Positions 63,389 to 64,000 of a DNA stretch of 64,000 nt are shown here, piece by piece. The translations under genes and the position numbers were made by a program. Every line of letters begins with the position of its first letter. Within the stretch, counting starts at the first letter, position 1. The stretch comes from Caballeronia sp. INDeC2 (GTDB lineage Bacteria > Pseudomonadota > Gammaproteobacteria > Burkholderiales > Burkholderiaceae). The stretch is taken from contig NZ_JALQDG010000030.1 of NCBI RefSeq assembly GCF_023631325.1, positions 186,001 to 250,000 of the forward strand. Reading direction: 5' to 3'. The notes beneath the pieces were generated by a model that saw nothing but the letters and a program-made list of their open reading frames with translations, did not search any database and was not told where the DNA came from.

Positions 63389-63862
63389 ATGTTCAAACGC
63401 ATTTTCGTCGCCATCGACGGCAGCCGGACCTCCGAGCGCGCCTTCACCGCCGCGCTCGATCTCGCCGTCACGCATCAGGCGGTCGTGCAGCCGTATTACG
63501 TCGTCGAGGCCGGACCGATGTACCTCGACGTGCCCGGCTACGATCCCTCGTCGCTGCACGCGAGTCTGATGGAGCAAGGCGCGTCGCTCGCGCGCGAAGC
63601 CGCCGATCAGATGAAAGCGCGCGGCGTGAGCGGCGAAGTCGTGACGGTCGAAGCCACCGCGAGCGACGACGTCGCGACGCTCATCATCAACGCGGCAACT
63701 GCCTTCGACGCCGATTTGCTGATCATGGGCACGCATGGGCGCAAAGGCTTCCAGCGTCTGATTCTCGGCAGCGTCGCGGAGAGGTGTCTGCGGCAGGCCA
63801 CGTTGCCGGTGCTGCTGATACCGTCGGCAGCTGGCGAGCCACGCGAAAAAGCAACCCAATAA
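63389..63862 (+). CDS. universal stress protein (UspA family)
   Basis: A 157-residue Usp domain: FKRIFVAIDGSRTSERAFTA opening strand and helix, and the ATP-binding loop GTHGRKGFQRLILGSVAERC matching Gx2Gx9GS. The start at 63389 is the only one giving the family N-terminus. Usp proteins help survival under starvation, low oxygen or DNA damage. It stands alone, divergent from the MFS gene. Confidence 0.92.
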   Translation: MFKRIFVAIDGSRTSERAFTAALDLAVTHQAVVQPYYVVEAGPMYLDVPGYDPSSLHASLMEQGASLAREAADQMKARGVSGEVVTVEATASDDVATLIINAATAFDADLLIMGTHGRKGFQRLILGSVAERCLRQATLPVLLIPSAAGEPREKATQ

Positions 63863-63968
63863 GATAAACAAGTTTGACGGATGCCCTGGCCGCGTCAATT
63901 TCTCGCGCAGCCGGGGTCGGGGCCTATGGGACAATCGTTTTGTCATTCATCAACAAACGAAGCCCAAA

Positions 63969-64000
63969 ATGACCGCCTTGTCTGACACTTCCCGCGCGCG
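63969..64000 (+). CDS. partial gene start at window edge
   Basis: An ATG at 63969 opens a frame (MTALSDTSRAR) that runs off the end. It follows a gap of about 100 bases after the stress-protein gene. The ribosome site is weak and too few codons are present to name a family. Confidence 0.35.
   Translation, partial: MTALSDTSRA

Overview
The window is 64 kb of GC-rich, densely coding DNA. Codon use, gene content and family resemblances all point to a Burkholderiaceae bacterium, most likely of the Paraburkholderia/Caballeronia group: a complete Tad pilus locus with TadE/F/G-like genes, a double-length UvrA, an FdhF/YdeP-type oxidoreductase, two MocR regulators, and two 2,5-dioxovalerate (alpha-ketoglutaric semialdehyde) dehydrogenases. 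The genus is an inference, since no rRNA or marker gene is present. I saw no tRNA, rRNA, CRISPR array, prophage or intact insertion sequence.

Layout. 0-7 kb: an aldehyde dehydrogenase with its own terminator, a zinc-ribbon/membrane/repeat protein, an orphan TAXI-type periplasmic binding protein, and a convergent MocR regulator. 7-12 kb: the scar of a ribbon-helix-helix/PIN toxin-antitoxin operon, then a small winged-helix gene translationally coupled to a second MocR, divergent from a molybdopterin oxidoreductase. 12-17.4 kb: an NTF2-like gene, an amylo-1,6-glucosidase-like enzyme and an MGH1/GH63-like glucosidase in one operon. 17.4-17.9 kb: an intergenic scar holding a dispersed-type repeat and the C-terminal fossil of an IS481-like transposase. 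18-25.5 kb: DUF445, ACT-domain and 1937-residue tandem UvrA genes on one strand, with a LexA box upstream of uvrA. 25.5-30 kb: a hydrolase, an M14-like deacylase with an amino-acid binding protein, a LysR regulator, and a histone-H1-like DUF6496 protein.

30-42.4 kb is a 13-gene Tad/Flp pilus operon on the minus strand: flp, prepilin peptidase, cpaB, secretin, cpaD-like lipoprotein, tadZ, tadA, tadB, tadC, tadD, two TadE-like pseudopilins and a VWA-containing TadG-like protein. Several adjacent genes overlap by 1 to 25 bases, so translation is probably coupled along the operon.

42.8-54.4 kb: an iron-permease-like protein divergent from a 3-methyladenine glycosylase. A four-gene branched-chain-type ABC transporter, with LivH and LivM fused in one polypeptide, is divergent from a gamma-glutamylpolyamine synthetase-like and a putrescine-type aminotransferase pair, which suggests uptake and breakdown of an amine. 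A TetR gene follows, facing twin 15-bp palindromes in front of an NTF2-like/VOC gene pair, then a hydrophilin-like gene and folE.

54.5-64 kb: an EpsC-type serine acetyltransferase, several small conserved hydrophilic proteins, an SDR lacking the catalytic tyrosine, a GNAT acetyltransferase, an SMP-30 lactonase with a second 2,5-dioxovalerate dehydrogenase (a sugar-acid oxidation pair), a DHA2-type MFS exporter, a universal stress protein, and the first codons of a gene running off the end.

Nothing here is demonstrably a wholly new system. The best leads are the zinc-ribbon/YYLG-repeat protein beside the orphan TAXI protein, the winged-helix/MocR/oxidoreductase unit, the amine transport-catabolism block, the TetR twin operators, and the precisely datable toxin-antitoxin deletion scar. 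Start sites were chosen by Shine-Dalgarno sequence, family N-termini and overlap with the upstream gene.
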